The notes: generated by a model not told the origin, from the letters alone. A stretch of 64,000 nucleotides of DNA from Moraxella sp. VT-16-12 (GCF_002224245.2 NZ_NKHK02000003.1:124001-188000); one strand, 5' to 3'. Counted from the first letter of the stretch, positions 26,600 through 36,642 are shown. Numbers and translations: made by a program.

Positions 26600-27376
26600 T
26601 CATCTGGCGAGCACAAACCGCCCACGCTCATCAAAAAACCGCCGAATAATCAGCATTGCCGATAATGTGCATGATAACGTGCTTCCTGCACAAATAAAAA
26701 ACATGGTAATAATCTGATAACGCACAGCTTGTGTGGGGTTGGCTCCTGCCAATATTTGCCCTGTCATCATGCCGGGCAGGCTTACCAACCCAACCACAAG
26801 CATGGAGTTGATGGTGGGCGTCAGTCCATTTAAAATTGCTAATTTAACAAGGTCATGCGTGGCTTCAAAAGGTGTTGCTGATAAAGATAGGCGAGATTTA
26901 ATAAGGGCTTGTTTGTCATGCAAGGCGTTAATCAGCTCGTTACTGGTGAGCGAGATGGCGGTCAAAGAATTGCCCAAAATCAGTCCTAAAATTGGTATGA
27001 TGTACTGGGGGCGATACCAAGGCGACACCTTTAAAATCACCATCATGGCAATAAGTATCACCACGCTTGTGGCAAGTGTTAGCGACAGCATACTGTCTAA
27101 AAGTAAGCCTGCATAGGGTTTTTTGACACGATTTTTGGCAGAAACAGACGCAATCAAGGTCATGATGGTTAAAATTGTTAGCACCTGCCATGCACTTTCA
27201 CGAGCAAACACCCATGCCAAAATCAGCCCAATCATAGACAGTTGTACAATTGTTCTTATGCCCGCCATGATGAGTGTGCCAACCAAACCAAGTCGCAAAT
27301 ATGCTGACACACCAATGGTAATCAGTAGCAGCAAACTTGCTGTCAGTACGTCCCAAAGTGTGAGCGTGATTGTCAT
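26600..27376 (-). CDS. fetB: ABC permease, FetB family (iron export)
   Basis: 258 residues with about seven hydrophobic helices and family motifs RLGLVGTLIMAGIRTIVQL, IPILGLILGNSL and VSLPGMMTGQILAGANP, as in YbbM/FetB (UPF0014). In E. coli FetAB lowers cytosolic iron and helps in oxidative stress. The start at 27376 has AAAGGA 5 bp upstream, while a longer frame from 27424 runs into fetA. It follows fetA after 14 bp. Confidence 0.87.
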   Translation of the reverse strand: MTITLTLWDVLTASLLLLITIGVSAYLRLGLVGTLIMAGIRTIVQLSMIGLILAWVFARESAWQVLTILTIMTLIASVSAKNRVKKPYAGLLLDSMLSLTLATSVVILIAMMVILKVSPWYRPQYIIPILGLILGNSLTAISLTSNELINALHDKQALIKSRLSLSATPFEATHDLVKLAILNGLTPTINSMLVVGLVSLPGMMTGQILAGANPTQAVRYQIITMFFICAGSTLSCTLSAMLIIRRFFDERGRFVLAR

Positions 27377-27390
27377 ATTTTCCTTTAAAA

Positions 27391-28059
27391 TCAAAATGTT
27401 AAAACGCCATGCTCTATGTGCCAAGATTCTGCTTTTAACAAATGTTGCTCATCAGGATTGTGTGTTACCCAAATCAGTGCTTTATTTTTATTGTGCCAAT
27501 CTAACACAAGCTGTATCAGGTTATGGGCAGTGTCTTGGTCTAGGGCAGATGTGGTTTCATCAAACAGGGCAATGGTGGGATTAAATTGCAATGTCCGTAA
27601 AAAATTAACGATTTGACGTTCACCCCCTGACAGCTCATGAATAGGTTGTGCTAAAAATTTATCCGTTTTGCCAAGCTTATCAAGTTTTTCCAAATGCCAC
27701 GCTTTATCAAAGCTGTGATGACGATGATGTTTAAACGCAAAAGGAGCGTGCAAATTTTCCAAAACCGTGCCGTCTGATAAGTTTGGCGATTGGTGAAATA
27801 ATGCCACAACCGAGCGGTAATCAGTCGCAGAGATTTGGGAGATGGGTATTAATTTGCCATTTTTATTTAACATAATCTTATTAGCATTATCCAAAGGCAG
27901 TAAATCAGCTAATGCCTGTAATAACAAGGATTTACCAGACCCTGAGCGACCCATTAAGCTGATTTTTTGTCCAAAGTGTAGGGTGAGTGTGATATTATCT
28001 AGCAACAATCGCTCTTGGGTGTGATAAGACAGGTTGTGGGTGGTGAGCAAAGGTAACAT
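27391..28059 (-). CDS. fetA: ABC ATP-binding protein, FetA family
   Basis: 222 residues forming one complete nucleotide-binding domain: Walker A GRSGSGKS (about residue 38), signature LSGGERQIVNFLR, Walker B IALFDETTSAL and the switch histidine in IWVTHNPDEQ. Partner of the FetB permease encoded 14 bp downstream. The Walker B has DET where DEP is usual, a common variant in this family. A short intergenic gap to the upstream thioesterase gene suggests one transcript. Confidence 0.87.
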   Translation of the reverse strand: MLPLLTTHNLSYHTQERLLLDNITLTLHFGQKISLMGRSGSGKSLLLQALADLLPLDNANKIMLNKNGKLIPISQISATDYRSVVALFHQSPNLSDGTVLENLHAPFAFKHHRHHSFDKAWHLEKLDKLGKTDKFLAQPIHELSGGERQIVNFLRTLQFNPTIALFDETTSALDQDTAHNLIQLVLDWHNKNKALIWVTHNPDEQHLLKAESWHIEHGVLTF

Positions 28060-28067
28060 TGCCAGTC

Positions 28068-28511
28068 TTAACGAAAAGCAGGTGGCAGACGGTGTGGGCG
28101 AATGCCGTTTTTGTCATTAATCACGCAGGCAAGGGTGATGATGCCTGTGCTTGCCATTTTGCCATTTTGAAAATCGTCTTTATTACGATAAATGTGTTGC
28201 GTTAAAATTAAACTTGCTGACTTTTTAATCATGTCTGTTACTGTAACCACCAGCACATCATCAACAAATAGGGGTAACTTATAACTCAAATCAGCACGAC
28301 TGACCACAAAATGCACTTTGCCATGCTGTCCGTTGGTGCTTGTTGCCATGCCATCTGTGTCAAAAAAATAGCCATCAAAACCCAAGGAAGTCAGCCAGTC
28401 TCGGCGACAATTTTCAAAAAAGGTCAAATGATTGGCATGATAAACGATGCCACCTGCATCTGTGTGATTGATATAGACTTTGTAATTGGCATAAAAAATG
28501 GAACAAGTCAT
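28068..28511 (-). CDS. Acyl-CoA thioesterase, YbgC/hotdog family
   Basis: 147 residues. The 4-hydroxybenzoyl-CoA thioesterase-like motif HTDAGGIVYHANHLTFFENCRRDW, including the catalytic aspartate, is at residues 16-40. YbgC is usually next to tolQRAB, but here it precedes fetAB with no tol-pal genes in the window. It is therefore either a relocated ybgC or a YbgC-type paralogue. Hydrolysis of short-chain acyl-CoA or acyl-ACP in the cytosol is expected from the family. Confidence 0.82.
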   Translation of the reverse strand: MTCSIFYANYKVYINHTDAGGIVYHANHLTFFENCRRDWLTSLGFDGYFFDTDGMATSTNGQHGKVHFVVSRADLSYKLPLFVDDVLVVTVTDMIKKSASLILTQHIYRNKDDFQNGKMASTGIITLACVINDKNGIRPHRLPPAFR

Positions 28512-28680
28512 GAGCTGTCCGTGTAGATAGGTTTTGTTAAGTATAACATACTTTGTTTGTGGGTGTGCTAATGGATGTTTGTTGGTAAGAAAATCGCCAG
28601 TTAATTATTGGTGGGGGATTTTTATGATAAATAAAAAGATGGTAAAATTATGCCCAAGCTCATAATTTTTGGTAAACTCT

Positions 28681-29163
28681 TTATGATAAATTTTTAAAAA
28701 AGCTTTTTGTGGTGATGTTGGTATATTTTATAAAATATCTGAGCAGTAATATTGATAAAAATGATAAAATCATGCCTAAAAATATATGCCCAATATCATG
28801 TTTTCTAAAAGAAATGGGAATGACTTGATGGTTATTGATTTGATATTCTGAAAATGTCATGATGAGTGGGCTGTCATTGATGTACTGGTAATTGCCATTA
28901 TCTAAGATTTTAAGGCAATTATCCATACAATGATTATCAGGCGTATCTAATAAAGGTTTGGGATGATTAATGTGCTCCTGCCAAGTTTGGGGGTATGTGG
29001 TGGTGGCTATTTTAAATCTTGGGTGGGGCGTGTCAGCTTGTGTGTAATATTCTTTATCCAAATGACTAAGTTCCCAAGAAATCATACCTGTTAATATTAG
29101 CCATAGTATAAAAATAACTGTGGATTTACATAAAGAGAGAATAAAAGCGATAAAAATTTTCAT
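28681..29163 (-). CDS. Hypothetical protein with two membrane helices
   Basis: 160 residues, family not recognised. An N-terminal hydrophobic helix (about residues 9-29), a polar domain of about 90 residues with HCMDNCLK, and a second helix near the C-terminus (GHIFLGMILSFLSILLLRYFI) suggest a membrane protein with a domain between the helices. AT-rich. It starts 2 bp after the stop of the NERD-domain gene, so the two probably form a small operon. Confidence 0.6.
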   Translation of the reverse strand: MKIFIAFILSLCKSTVIFILWLILTGMISWELSHLDKEYYTQADTPHPRFKIATTTYPQTWQEHINHPKPLLDTPDNHCMDNCLKILDNGNYQYINDSPLIMTFSEYQINNHQVIPISFRKHDIGHIFLGMILSFLSILLLRYFIKYTNITTKSFFKNLS

Positions 29164-29165
29164 GA

Positions 29166-29936
29166 TTATAATAGATATTTTATTAAATTGCTTAATTCCT
29201 GTTGGTTTTGAGTTTCTTTATCTATAAATTGTCTTGTACCACGACAATATGGAAAACGACTACACCCAAGAAATTTTTTACCTGTATTTTTAACGATACG
29301 TTTCACCATGGTGCTTTGGCATTTTGGGCAGAGATTTTGTAGATGTTTGACGTATTCTTGATGTTTATTTTGGTTTTCTGTGGTATTTTTAATGCGATGA
29401 TTGGATATTGTTTGCAATATTTTTTTAAAAAGCTCTTGATTAATCATGAATTCTTTTTTGCTATCAATATATTCAAAAAATTTATCTGTGTTAAGACAGC
29501 AATCTATCACATAATTAGGCAATGTCGTTTTTATTTCACATTCTCCTATAAATAAAATCATAGAATGAAAATATCTTAGCTCCAATGATAATAAATTTGC
29601 CAGTGTTCTGATGTGATGATTGTTTTGCTTAATGGGGTTATAAAATTGATAAGTACCCCTATAAGTTTTTTGTGTCCATTGGTTGGCATGTTCGCCACCA
29701 AAAATAAATCCTTGATAATTTTTGGTTTCTATCACAAAAATGCCATAGGGAGATAATATGACATGGTCAATTTGTGTTGTTCCACCATTTTTTAAGGGCA
29801 GTAATAAATTATTGATACAAAAATAACAATCTTTATTAAGATAAGACAGCAGATGATGAACAGTTATTTCGCCAATATCACCTTTGATATTATTTAATAG
29901 AAATCCATCATCTAAACTTAATAATAAATCTGGCAT
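29166..29936 (-). CDS. NERD-domain protein with C-terminal topoisomerase-type zinc finger
   Basis: 256 residues from the ATG at 29936, which has CAAGGG 6 bp upstream; an earlier ATG at 29960 lies inside the ilvD terminator hairpin. The N-terminal NERD (nuclease-related) domain shows KGDIGEITVHHLL, TQIDHVILSPYGIFVIETKNYQG and a following strand, with the D and ExK residues of the nuclease-like core. The C-terminus has a C4 finger: CPKCQSTMVKR, then GKKFLGCSRFPYCRGT. The combination suggests DNA binding or cleavage, but no activity is established for the family. AT-rich with the membrane-protein gene after it. Confidence 0.8.
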   Translation of the reverse strand: MPDLLLSLDDGFLLNNIKGDIGEITVHHLLSYLNKDCYFCINNLLLPLKNGGTTQIDHVILSPYGIFVIETKNYQGFIFGGEHANQWTQKTYRGTYQFYNPIKQNNHHIRTLANLLSLELRYFHSMILFIGECEIKTTLPNYVIDCCLNTDKFFEYIDSKKEFMINQELFKKILQTISNHRIKNTTENQNKHQEYVKHLQNLCPKCQSTMVKRIVKNTGKKFLGCSRFPYCRGTRQFIDKETQNQQELSNLIKYLL

Positions 29937-29948
29937 AAAAACCCTTGA

Positions 29949-29974
29949 AAAATCCGCCATGATAGACGGATTTT
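29949..29974 (-). terminator. ilvD terminator
   Basis: Stem AAAATCCG / CGGATTTT with a 10-base loop, 14 bp after the ilvD stop on the minus strand and followed by T residues. Confidence 0.7.
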
Positions 29975-29987
29975 ATTTTAAAATCAA

Positions 29988-31889
29988 TTATCTTTCTAGT
30001 TGTCCCACATCACGCACCGCCCCAGTATCAGCAGATGTTGCCATAGCCGCATAAGCCCTTAGGGCTTGGCTGATATGACGCTTGCGATTGATGGGTTTCC
30101 ATGCTTGTTTACCACGAGCATTCATGGCTTCGCGACGGCGAATAAGCTCATCATCAGACACATCCAGATGAATGGTGCGATTGGGAATGTCAATCTTGAT
30201 GGTATCAAACTCTTCTACCAAGCCAATCGCTCCACCTTCTGCTGCTTCGGGACTGGCATGCCCAATAGACAGACCAGACGTACCACCACTAAAACGACCA
30301 TCAGTCAGCAAGGCACACGCTTTGCCAAGCCCTTTGGATTTTAGGTAGCTGGTGGGGTAGAGCATCTCTTGCATACCAGGACCGCCTTTTGGACCTTCGT
30401 AGCGAATGATGACAATATCGCCTGCGACAATTTGGTCAGCCAAAATGGCTTCTACGGCAGACTCTTGGCTTTCAAAAACTCTGGCTCGTCCTGTAAAGGT
30501 TAAAATACTTTCGTCCACGCCTGCGGTTTTGACAACACAGCCACGCTCAGCGATGTTACCAAATAAGACCGCCAAACCACCGTCTTGACTATAAGCAAAT
30601 TCTTTGGCACGAATACAGCCAGATTCACGGTTTAAATCCAAATTGCTCCATTCGTTGGCTTGGCTAAACGCTTGGGTGGTACGCACCCCACCAGGGGCGG
30701 CGATATATAAGCTGCGAGCGTCCACATTGTTGGCATTCATCACGTCCCATTTGTCTAAGGCGTCTTGTAGGGTAGGGGCGTGAACGGTTGGCACATCTAT
30801 GTTTAGTAGTCCTGCTCGGTTAAGCTCTGCCAAAATGCCCATCACACCACCTGCTCGGTGCACATCTTCCATGTGGTATTTTTGGGTGGCAGGGGCAACT
30901 TTGGACAGACAGGGCACCTTGCGAGACAAACGGTCAATGTCCGCCATCTTAAAGTCCACGCCTGCTTCATTGGCAGCTGCCAATAAATGCAAAATGGTGT
31001 TGGTGCTTCCTCCCATGGCAATATCTAAGCTCATGGCGTTTAAAAAGGCGGGCTTTGTGGCTATGGAACGCGGTAAAACGCTATCATCGTCTTCTTCATA
31101 ATAACGTTTGGCAAGCTCCACAATCATTCTGCCTGCCGTTAAAAATAACTCTTTACGTTTGGCGTGCGTGGCTAAAAGTGAGCCATTACCCGGTAGAGAC
31201 AAACCTAAGGCTTCGGTAAGACAGTTCATGGAGTTGGCGGTAAACATCCCTGAGCATGAGCCACAGGTTGGACACGCCGAACGCTCCACATTAGCAACGT
31301 CTGTATCTGAAATCAAATCGTCCGCCGCATCAATCATGGCATCCACAAGGTCAAGCTTTCTTATTTTTTGCCCTTGTTCGTTGATGATGGTTTCGTGGGT
31401 CATATGACCTTCAGCGATGTTGCTTGCCAAGACTTTGCCCGCTTCCATCGGGCCGCCAGAGACAAAGATGGTGGGAATGTTAAGACGCATGGCAGCCATC
31501 AGCATACCGGGGGTGATTTTATCGCAGTTAGAGATACACACCAAAGCATCAGCACAGTGAGCATTGACCATATACTCCACGCTATCAGCAATCAAATCAC
31601 GGCTAGGCAAGCTATACAGCATGCCACCATGACCCATGGCAATGCCATCATCCACGGCAATGGTGTTAAATTCTTTGGCAACACCGCCATGCTTTTCAAT
31701 CTCACGAGCGACCAGTTGCCCCATGTCTTTTAGATGGACATGACCCGGCACAAACTGGGTAAATGAGTTGGCAATGGCAATAATAGGTTTGTTAAAATCA
31801 TCATCGGTCATGCCGGTGGCACGCCAAAGGGCTCTTGCCCCTGCCATATTGCGACCGGATGTGGAAGTTTTGGAGCGATAAGTTGGCAT
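29988..31889 (-). CDS. ilvD: Dihydroxy-acid dehydratase
   Basis: 633 residues, slightly longer than the E. coli form. It carries the Fe-S cysteines [12 protein letters not shown] and [19 protein letters not shown], and the C-terminal catalytic region [24 protein letters not shown]. It makes 2-oxoacids in valine/isoleucine synthesis in the cytosol. The ATG has AGGAAA upstream. It stands alone rather than with ilvGMEDA genes. No T-box or leucine-rich leader was seen upstream. Confidence 0.97.
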   Translation of the reverse strand: MPTYRSKTSTSGRNMAGARALWRATGMTDDDFNKPIIAIANSFTQFVPGHVHLKDMGQLVAREIEKHGGVAKEFNTIAVDDGIAMGHGGMLYSLPSRDLIADSVEYMVNAHCADALVCISNCDKITPGMLMAAMRLNIPTIFVSGGPMEAGKVLASNIAEGHMTHETIINEQGQKIRKLDLVDAMIDAADDLISDTDVANVERSACPTCGSCSGMFTANSMNCLTEALGLSLPGNGSLLATHAKRKELFLTAGRMIVELAKRYYEEDDDSVLPRSIATKPAFLNAMSLDIAMGGSTNTILHLLAAANEAGVDFKMADIDRLSRKVPCLSKVAPATQKYHMEDVHRAGGVMGILAELNRAGLLNIDVPTVHAPTLQDALDKWDVMNANNVDARSLYIAAPGGVRTTQAFSQANEWSNLDLNRESGCIRAKEFAYSQDGGLAVLFGNIAERGCVVKTAGVDESILTFTGRARVFESQESAVEAILADQIVAGDIVIIRYEGPKGGPGMQEMLYPTSYLKSKGLGKACALLTDGRFSGGTSGLSIGHASPEAAEGGAIGLVEEFDTIKIDIPNRTIHLDVSDDELIRRREAMNARGKQAWKPINRKRHISQALRAYAAMATSADTGAVRDVGQLER

Positions 31890-32019
31890 AGTATTTCCTA
31901 GGGTTGGCGGTTGGCTAGAATAAGGTGGGGTGTTTATCGTTAGATAGCAATAAAAAACGTCCCAAAAGGAATTATTCTACCATTTTATCAAACAAATGGG
32001 AATTTATCAGACAAAAAAA

Positions 32020-32037
32020 TCCGTCAATCATGACGGA
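32020..32037 (-). terminator. Hairpin terminator downstream of the receptor remnant
   Basis: Stem TCCGTCA / TGACGGA with loop ATCA. On the minus strand it is followed by seven T residues. It ends transcription of the TonB-receptor remnant before ilvD. Confidence 0.75.
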
Positions 32038-32054
32038 CTTTTTGGACATTGAGT

Positions 32055-32309
32055 TTAGTAGGTAAAATTGACACCCACACGAAAATCACGACCTGCTCCT
32101 ACAAGTGTGGTTTCGCCAGCACGTTGTGCGTGTGGTCGATAGTTTTCATTAAAGGCGTTATTTATGGCAAAATTTACATTCGATTTGTCATTATTGTAAG
32201 GTTTCCAAAAAAGTTGAGATGAGTAAGATATTCTTATTTGTAAATACAAATTATTATATTTTAAAATAGATTTTATTCTTGATTTAAAGTTGATATTTTG
32301 GCAAGTCAT
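32055..32309 (-). pseudogene. C-terminal remnant of a TonB-dependent receptor
   Basis: An 84-codon frame whose last 40 residues look like the end of a haem-type TonB receptor barrel: FWKPYNNDKSNVNFAINNAFNENY, then GAGRDFRVGVNFTY with a terminal aromatic residue. Upstream there is no plug domain, no signal peptide and no continuing barrel, so a gene of roughly 2 kb has been deleted except for its 3' end and terminator. Its C-terminus differs from that of the intact receptor at 3861-6515, so it was a different receptor. Confidence 0.75.
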
Positions 32310-32641
32310 GGCAAGCCAAGATGACAGATGATAAATATAGGATTAACGGCATTTTTTTTAGTATGGGTGTATTTTTCAAGCAGAAGAATTATTGATATAA
32401 TTATGAATTTTAAATATTGCTCAGCCTTATGTTGGAGCTGGCATACATCAAAACTTTATCAGGTATTTATAAGTGAGTGATTTGTGGTTAAAACCATAAA
32501 TGCCCATTTAAACACAAAGAATAAACTTCTTTTTCTATGTCAAACTTGCTTTGGTGAGTGGATTTGAAAAAGTTGTGTTTTTTTATGTTTAAACAAAAAT
32601 ATTTTGGTAAATGCTCTCTTATTTTTTTTGTAAAAACCATC
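32310..32641. other. Intergenic region between receptor remnant and ubiH
   Basis: About 330 bp, AT-rich. I see no convincing gene, hairpin or clear extension of the receptor barrel in any minus-strand frame. It should contain the ubiH promoter, but no confident -35/-10 pair was found. Confidence 0.4.
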
Positions 32642-33937
32642 ATGCCTATCACACCCATCAAACCTAATACTCAAAACCACGTCATCATCATCGGTGGCGG
32701 TCATGTCGGATTGTCTTTTGCGTTGTTGTTGGCTTATCGGGGGATTTATAGCACGTTGATTGAGACGGTTAGCTATCCTGCCATCGCCCCAGACCAAGAC
32801 ACCAAACGTCAGCATTATTTGGACAGTCGCAACACTGCCTTGTCTCGGCGTAGTGTGCAGATTTATCAAGAGATTAAATTGTGGCAACACCTTGAAAATC
32901 ACGCTTGCCGTATTGATGGTGTGCTGATTAGTGAGTTGGGCAGCTTTGGACGAGCCACCTTAGATAAAAACGCAGAAGGCGTGGAGAGTTTTGGTTTTGT
33001 GATGGAAAATGCTTGGCTTGGCAGGCAATTATTGCAGTCGGTGAGAGCCAGTGAATTTATTACGCTTCTTGATGGCACACAAGTAACAGACATTGCCCAA
33101 GATAACACATCTGTAACGGTGCGTGCTTGCAAAGTTGGTCAGCAAACCACAGATAATTGCAACGTATCGTTGATAGAAGCACCGTTGGCGGTGGCGTGCG
33201 ATGGTCAAAATTCACCCATTCGTCAGTTACTTGGTGTCAAAACCAAAGTTCATGATTATTGTCAGGTGGGTATTGTGGGCGTGGTACAAACTGACAAACC
33301 CCATCAACATCTTGCCATTGAAAAATTTAGCAGTGCAGGACCTTTGGCATTATTGCCTTTGCTTGATGAGATGGTAGATGACCATCAAAGCCATCGCCGT
33401 TCAGTGGTGTTTATCTGCCCAAAAGGCGAAGAGCAGCGTTATCTGCAAGATGATGAGCATTTTTTAGCCACTTTGCAAAGCGTGTTTGGTGATGATGCAG
33501 GCACCTTTATCAAAGCGGGCAGGCGTGGTGCTTACCCATTGTCAAAAGTGCTGGCAACACGCCAAGTCGTTGGGCGTTGCGTGCTGATGGGCAATGCGGC
33601 TCATACTTTGCACCCTGTGGCAGGGCAAGGGTTTAATCTGTGTCTAAGAGATGCTCATGCATTGGCAAATATGCTTGGTGATGTATTAAAAACTCATAGT
33701 GAGCAAGGTCGGATGGGTCGTTTTGATTTTGGCGACCAAAGTCGTTTGTTGGCGTATGAAGTGGCACGCCAAAAGGACCAAAAACGCGTGGTGCATTTTT
33801 GTGATACCGTGGTGGGAAGTTTTACAAACCCCAATCCTGTGATGAAGTTTGCTCGCAATGTTGGGCTGATAGCCTTTGACAAGATTCCCGGCATCAAACC
33901 TTTGGTGGCAAGCTACGCCATGGGGCTAAAATCTTGA
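32642..33937 (+). CDS. ubiH: FAD-dependent ubiquinone biosynthesis hydroxylase (UbiH family)
   Basis: 431 residues. FAD/NADH motif VIIIGGGHVGLSFALLLAYRG at the N-terminus, DSRNTALSRRSVQIY as in UbiH/UbiF, and the second FAD motif VLMGNAAHTLHPVAGQGFNLCLRDAHAL near residue 320, which is diagnostic of UbiH-type flavin monooxygenases. It hydroxylates a ubiquinone precursor at the inner membrane. UbiH rather than UbiF/UbiI is my best guess from the residues DSRNTALS. The start at 32642 is chosen because the preceding 28 in-frame codons are not family-like. A hairpin follows. Confidence 0.83.
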   Translation: MPITPIKPNTQNHVIIIGGGHVGLSFALLLAYRGIYSTLIETVSYPAIAPDQDTKRQHYLDSRNTALSRRSVQIYQEIKLWQHLENHACRIDGVLISELGSFGRATLDKNAEGVESFGFVMENAWLGRQLLQSVRASEFITLLDGTQVTDIAQDNTSVTVRACKVGQQTTDNCNVSLIEAPLAVACDGQNSPIRQLLGVKTKVHDYCQVGIVGVVQTDKPHQHLAIEKFSSAGPLALLPLLDEMVDDHQSHRRSVVFICPKGEEQRYLQDDEHFLATLQSVFGDDAGTFIKAGRRGAYPLSKVLATRQVVGRCVLMGNAAHTLHPVAGQGFNLCLRDAHALANMLGDVLKTHSEQGRMGRFDFGDQSRLLAYEVARQKDQKRVVHFCDTVVGSFTNPNPVMKFARNVGLIAFDKIPGIKPLVASYAMGLKS

Positions 33938-33947
33938 TATGATTGAT

Positions 33948-33974
33948 AAAAACCGCCTTTGTGAGGCGGTTTTT
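33948..33974. terminator. Bidirectional terminator between ubiH and ppiB
   Basis: Stem AAAAACCGCC / GGCGGTTTTT, 7-base loop, between convergent stops (33937 and 33978). Confidence 0.88.
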
Positions 33975-33977
33975 GGA

Positions 33978-34487
33978 TTATTGTTTGATGATTTTGGCAG
34001 AGTTAATCACAATCGGCTCGTTAGGTACGTCCGAATGATAACCATAACGACCTGTTGCCACGCCTTTAATTTGATTGACCACATCCATGCCGTCGGTAAC
34101 TTTACCAAAAACGGCATAGCCCCAGCCTTGTGGTGTTGGGCTTGAATAATTTAAAAAGTCGTTGTTTTTTACATTGATAAAAAACTGTGCGGTGGCAGAA
34201 TGCGGATCAGAAGTACGAGCCATGGCAATGGTGCCAACGTCATTTTTTAGACCATTGTCAGCTTCATTTTTGATGGGGGTACCAGTGCGTTTTTCGTTCA
34301 TGTTGGCATCCATACCGCCACCTTGAATCATAAAACCATCAATCACACGGTGAAAAATCGTGCCATCATAATGACCGCTTTGCACATAATCCAAAAAGTT
34401 TGCCACGGTAACAGGGGCTTTTTCGGCATTTAGCTCAATGGTGATTTGACCGTATGTGGTGTCAAATTGTACAACAGGCAAGTCCAT
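33978..34487 (-). CDS. ppiB: Peptidyl-prolyl cis-trans isomerase, cyclophilin type
   Basis: 169 residues, cytosolic (no signal peptide). Cyclophilin core motifs are [29 protein letters not shown], with the catalytic Arg in [26 protein letters not shown] and [15 protein letters not shown]. The length and lack of a leader fit PpiB rather than periplasmic PpiA. Transcribed divergently from glnS. Confidence 0.95.
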   Translation of the reverse strand: MDLPVVQFDTTYGQITIELNAEKAPVTVANFLDYVQSGHYDGTIFHRVIDGFMIQGGGMDANMNEKRTGTPIKNEADNGLKNDVGTIAMARTSDPHSATAQFFINVKNNDFLNYSSPTPQGWGYAVFGKVTDGMDVVNQIKGVATGRYGYHSDVPNEPIVINSAKIIKQ

Positions 34488-34725
34488 AGGGATTCCTTAA
34501 TATAAAAATTTGGTGAATGTTTCATCAGTTGATGGGTGAATTTGCGTGCCTATTATAACAAAGTTTTTGGACAGTTGGACATAAAGACCAAATAAAATTA
34601 ACAAATTACCAAAATCATACCAGTAAAATTTTTGTTGAAAAGTTTCCTTAAAATACGGTGAAATCAGCATAATTTATTATAAAAATATGATAAAATAACA
34701 AGTTTACAATAATTTTGAGAAACTT

Positions 34726-36492
34726 ATGACTGACACCATGAATAATCCACCTGAGAAAAACGACTTTATCCGCCAAATCATTCGTGATGACTTAGCTTCT
34801 GGTAAGCATAATGGTATTGTTACACGTTTTCCGCCTGAGCCAAATGGTTATTTGCATATTGGGCACGTCAAATCCATTTGCTTAAACTTTGGTGTGGCAG
34901 ATGAATTTGGGGGTGTGTGCAATTTACGTTTTGATGACACCAACCCCACTGCTGAAAAACAAGATTTTGTGGATAATATCAAGGCAGACGTGGCGTGGCT
35001 TGGCTTTGAATGGGCAGGAGAGGTGCGTTACGCATCGCATTATTTTGATAAATTGTATGAATGGGCGGTGCAACTTATCAAGCAAGGAGATGCTTATGTG
35101 GATTTTCAAACACCTGATGAGATTCGTGAACATCGGGGTGGTTTTGGCAAGCCATCTGTGCCATCTCCCCAACGTAACGCCACGATAGATGAGAACTTGA
35201 TACGTTTTGAAGCCATGAAAAATGGCAAATACAAAGAGGGTGAGGCGGTATTGCGTGCCAAAATTGACATGAATCATGCCAACATGAACATGAGAGACCC
35301 TGTGATTTATCGTGTCATGCACGCTCATCACCATCAAACGGGCGATAAGTGGTGTATTTATCCGATGTATGACTATGCACACCCATTGTCAGATGCCATT
35401 GAAAACATCACACATTCTTTGTGTACGTTGGAGTTTGAAGACCATCGCCCATTTTATGATTGGGTGGTGCAAAAAATTGGTTTTGATGTGCCGCCACACC
35501 AATATGAATTCAGTCGTTTAAATCTTGACCATACTTTGACGTCTAAGCGTAAACTTAAACGTCTTGTGGAGATGGGCGTGGTCTCAGGTTGGGACGACCC
35601 ACGTATGCCAACCGTGGCAGGCATGAGACGGCGTGGTTATCCTGCCGAAGGCTTAAGAGACTTCTGTCAGCGCATTGGCGTGTCCAAGGCAGATGGCGTG
35701 GTGGATTTTCGCCAGCTTGAATTTAGCATTCGTTATGTGCTAGAAAATACCACAAACCGTGGCATGGCGGTCTTACGTCCTTTAAAAGTTACCATTAGTA
35801 ATTTTGATGAAGCAGTGGCAAATTTTGAAACGCTTAAAAAAGACAGTGTCAAAGCTCGTTTGGATGATGGTGTGCTATGGATTACTCAGCCAAAAAATAC
35901 TAATATGGACAATGGTGAGCGTGAAATCCCCTTTACCAAAGAGATTTATATTGATAAAACAGATTTTGAGCTTAATCCCCCAGACGGCTATAAACGCCTA
36001 AGTCCAAATAACTTAGAAATTCGCTTGCGTAACAGCTATGTTCTAAAAGTGGAAAGCTGGCAAGTGGATGATAATGGGCAAGTGAGCGAGCTTATTGCCA
36101 GTATTGACCCCAAAACTTTGGGCAACAACCCAGAAGGGCGAAAAGTCAAAGGGGTAATTCATTGGGTGTCAGCAAGCCTTGGTGTTCCTGCAACCATCAG
36201 ATTGTACGAACATTTGTTGTTTGAAGATGATGAGCTGACAGAAGAGCATATCGCCAATGTCAAAGCACAAAATCCAACTGCTGATGATGACACGCTTTGG
36301 GTTTTAACACACATCAATCCAAATTCGTTACAAGTGGTGAATGCTGTGATTGAACCATCTTTGGCAAATGCCCAACCTGATGAAAAATTCCAATTTGAGC
36401 GTGAAAGCTACTTTGTGGCAGATGGCGTGGAGCATACGGCTGATAATCCTGTGTTTAATCAGATTGTTGGATTAAAAGACGGATTTAAATGA
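34726..36492 (+). CDS. glnS: Glutaminyl-tRNA synthetase
   Basis: 588 residues. Class I signature PPEPNGYLHIGHVKS at about residues 37-51 and the KMSKS-equivalent LTSKRKLKRLV near residue 270 are present. The C-terminal beta-barrel anticodon domain is complete. It charges tRNA-Gln directly, so the organism probably does not need the transamidation route for Gln. The 238-bp upstream region has AT-rich promoter-like sequence, but no certain motif was fixed. Confidence 0.97.
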   Translation: MTDTMNNPPEKNDFIRQIIRDDLASGKHNGIVTRFPPEPNGYLHIGHVKSICLNFGVADEFGGVCNLRFDDTNPTAEKQDFVDNIKADVAWLGFEWAGEVRYASHYFDKLYEWAVQLIKQGDAYVDFQTPDEIREHRGGFGKPSVPSPQRNATIDENLIRFEAMKNGKYKEGEAVLRAKIDMNHANMNMRDPVIYRVMHAHHHQTGDKWCIYPMYDYAHPLSDAIENITHSLCTLEFEDHRPFYDWVVQKIGFDVPPHQYEFSRLNLDHTLTSKRKLKRLVEMGVVSGWDDPRMPTVAGMRRRGYPAEGLRDFCQRIGVSKADGVVDFRQLEFSIRYVLENTTNRGMAVLRPLKVTISNFDEAVANFETLKKDSVKARLDDGVLWITQPKNTNMDNGEREIPFTKEIYIDKTDFELNPPDGYKRLSPNNLEIRLRNSYVLKVESWQVDDNGQVSELIASIDPKTLGNNPEGRKVKGVIHWVSASLGVPATIRLYEHLLFEDDELTEEHIANVKAQNPTADDDTLWVLTHINPNSLQVVNAVIEPSLANAQPDEKFQFERESYFVADGVEHTADNPVFNQIVGLKDGFK

Positions 36493-36591
36493 TTACTGCG
36501 ATTTTGATAAATAACAGGCAGTTAAAGAATTTTTTGCATAAAGCATAAAATCTGCTTGAAATTTGCTACTTTTGGCTTTATATTAGAAATG

Positions 36592-36606
36592 CAAATCATT
36601 GATTTG
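36592..36606. promoter_or_regulatory. Perfect 7-1-7 palindrome upstream of sodA
   Basis: CAAATCA-T-TGATTTG lies 37 bp before the sodA start, within a larger sequence that matches the 19-bp Fur consensus at about 11 positions. It may be an operator for iron or redox control of sodA. Confidence 0.4.
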
Positions 36607-36642
36607 TCATTAGTTTACCCACAATTTTATTAAGGAATTACC

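Noticed and set aside
29937-29960. Earlier start for the NERD protein (MADFSRVF)
   Set aside because: It lies within the ilvD terminator hairpin and has no ribosome-binding site; the ATG at 29936 has one.
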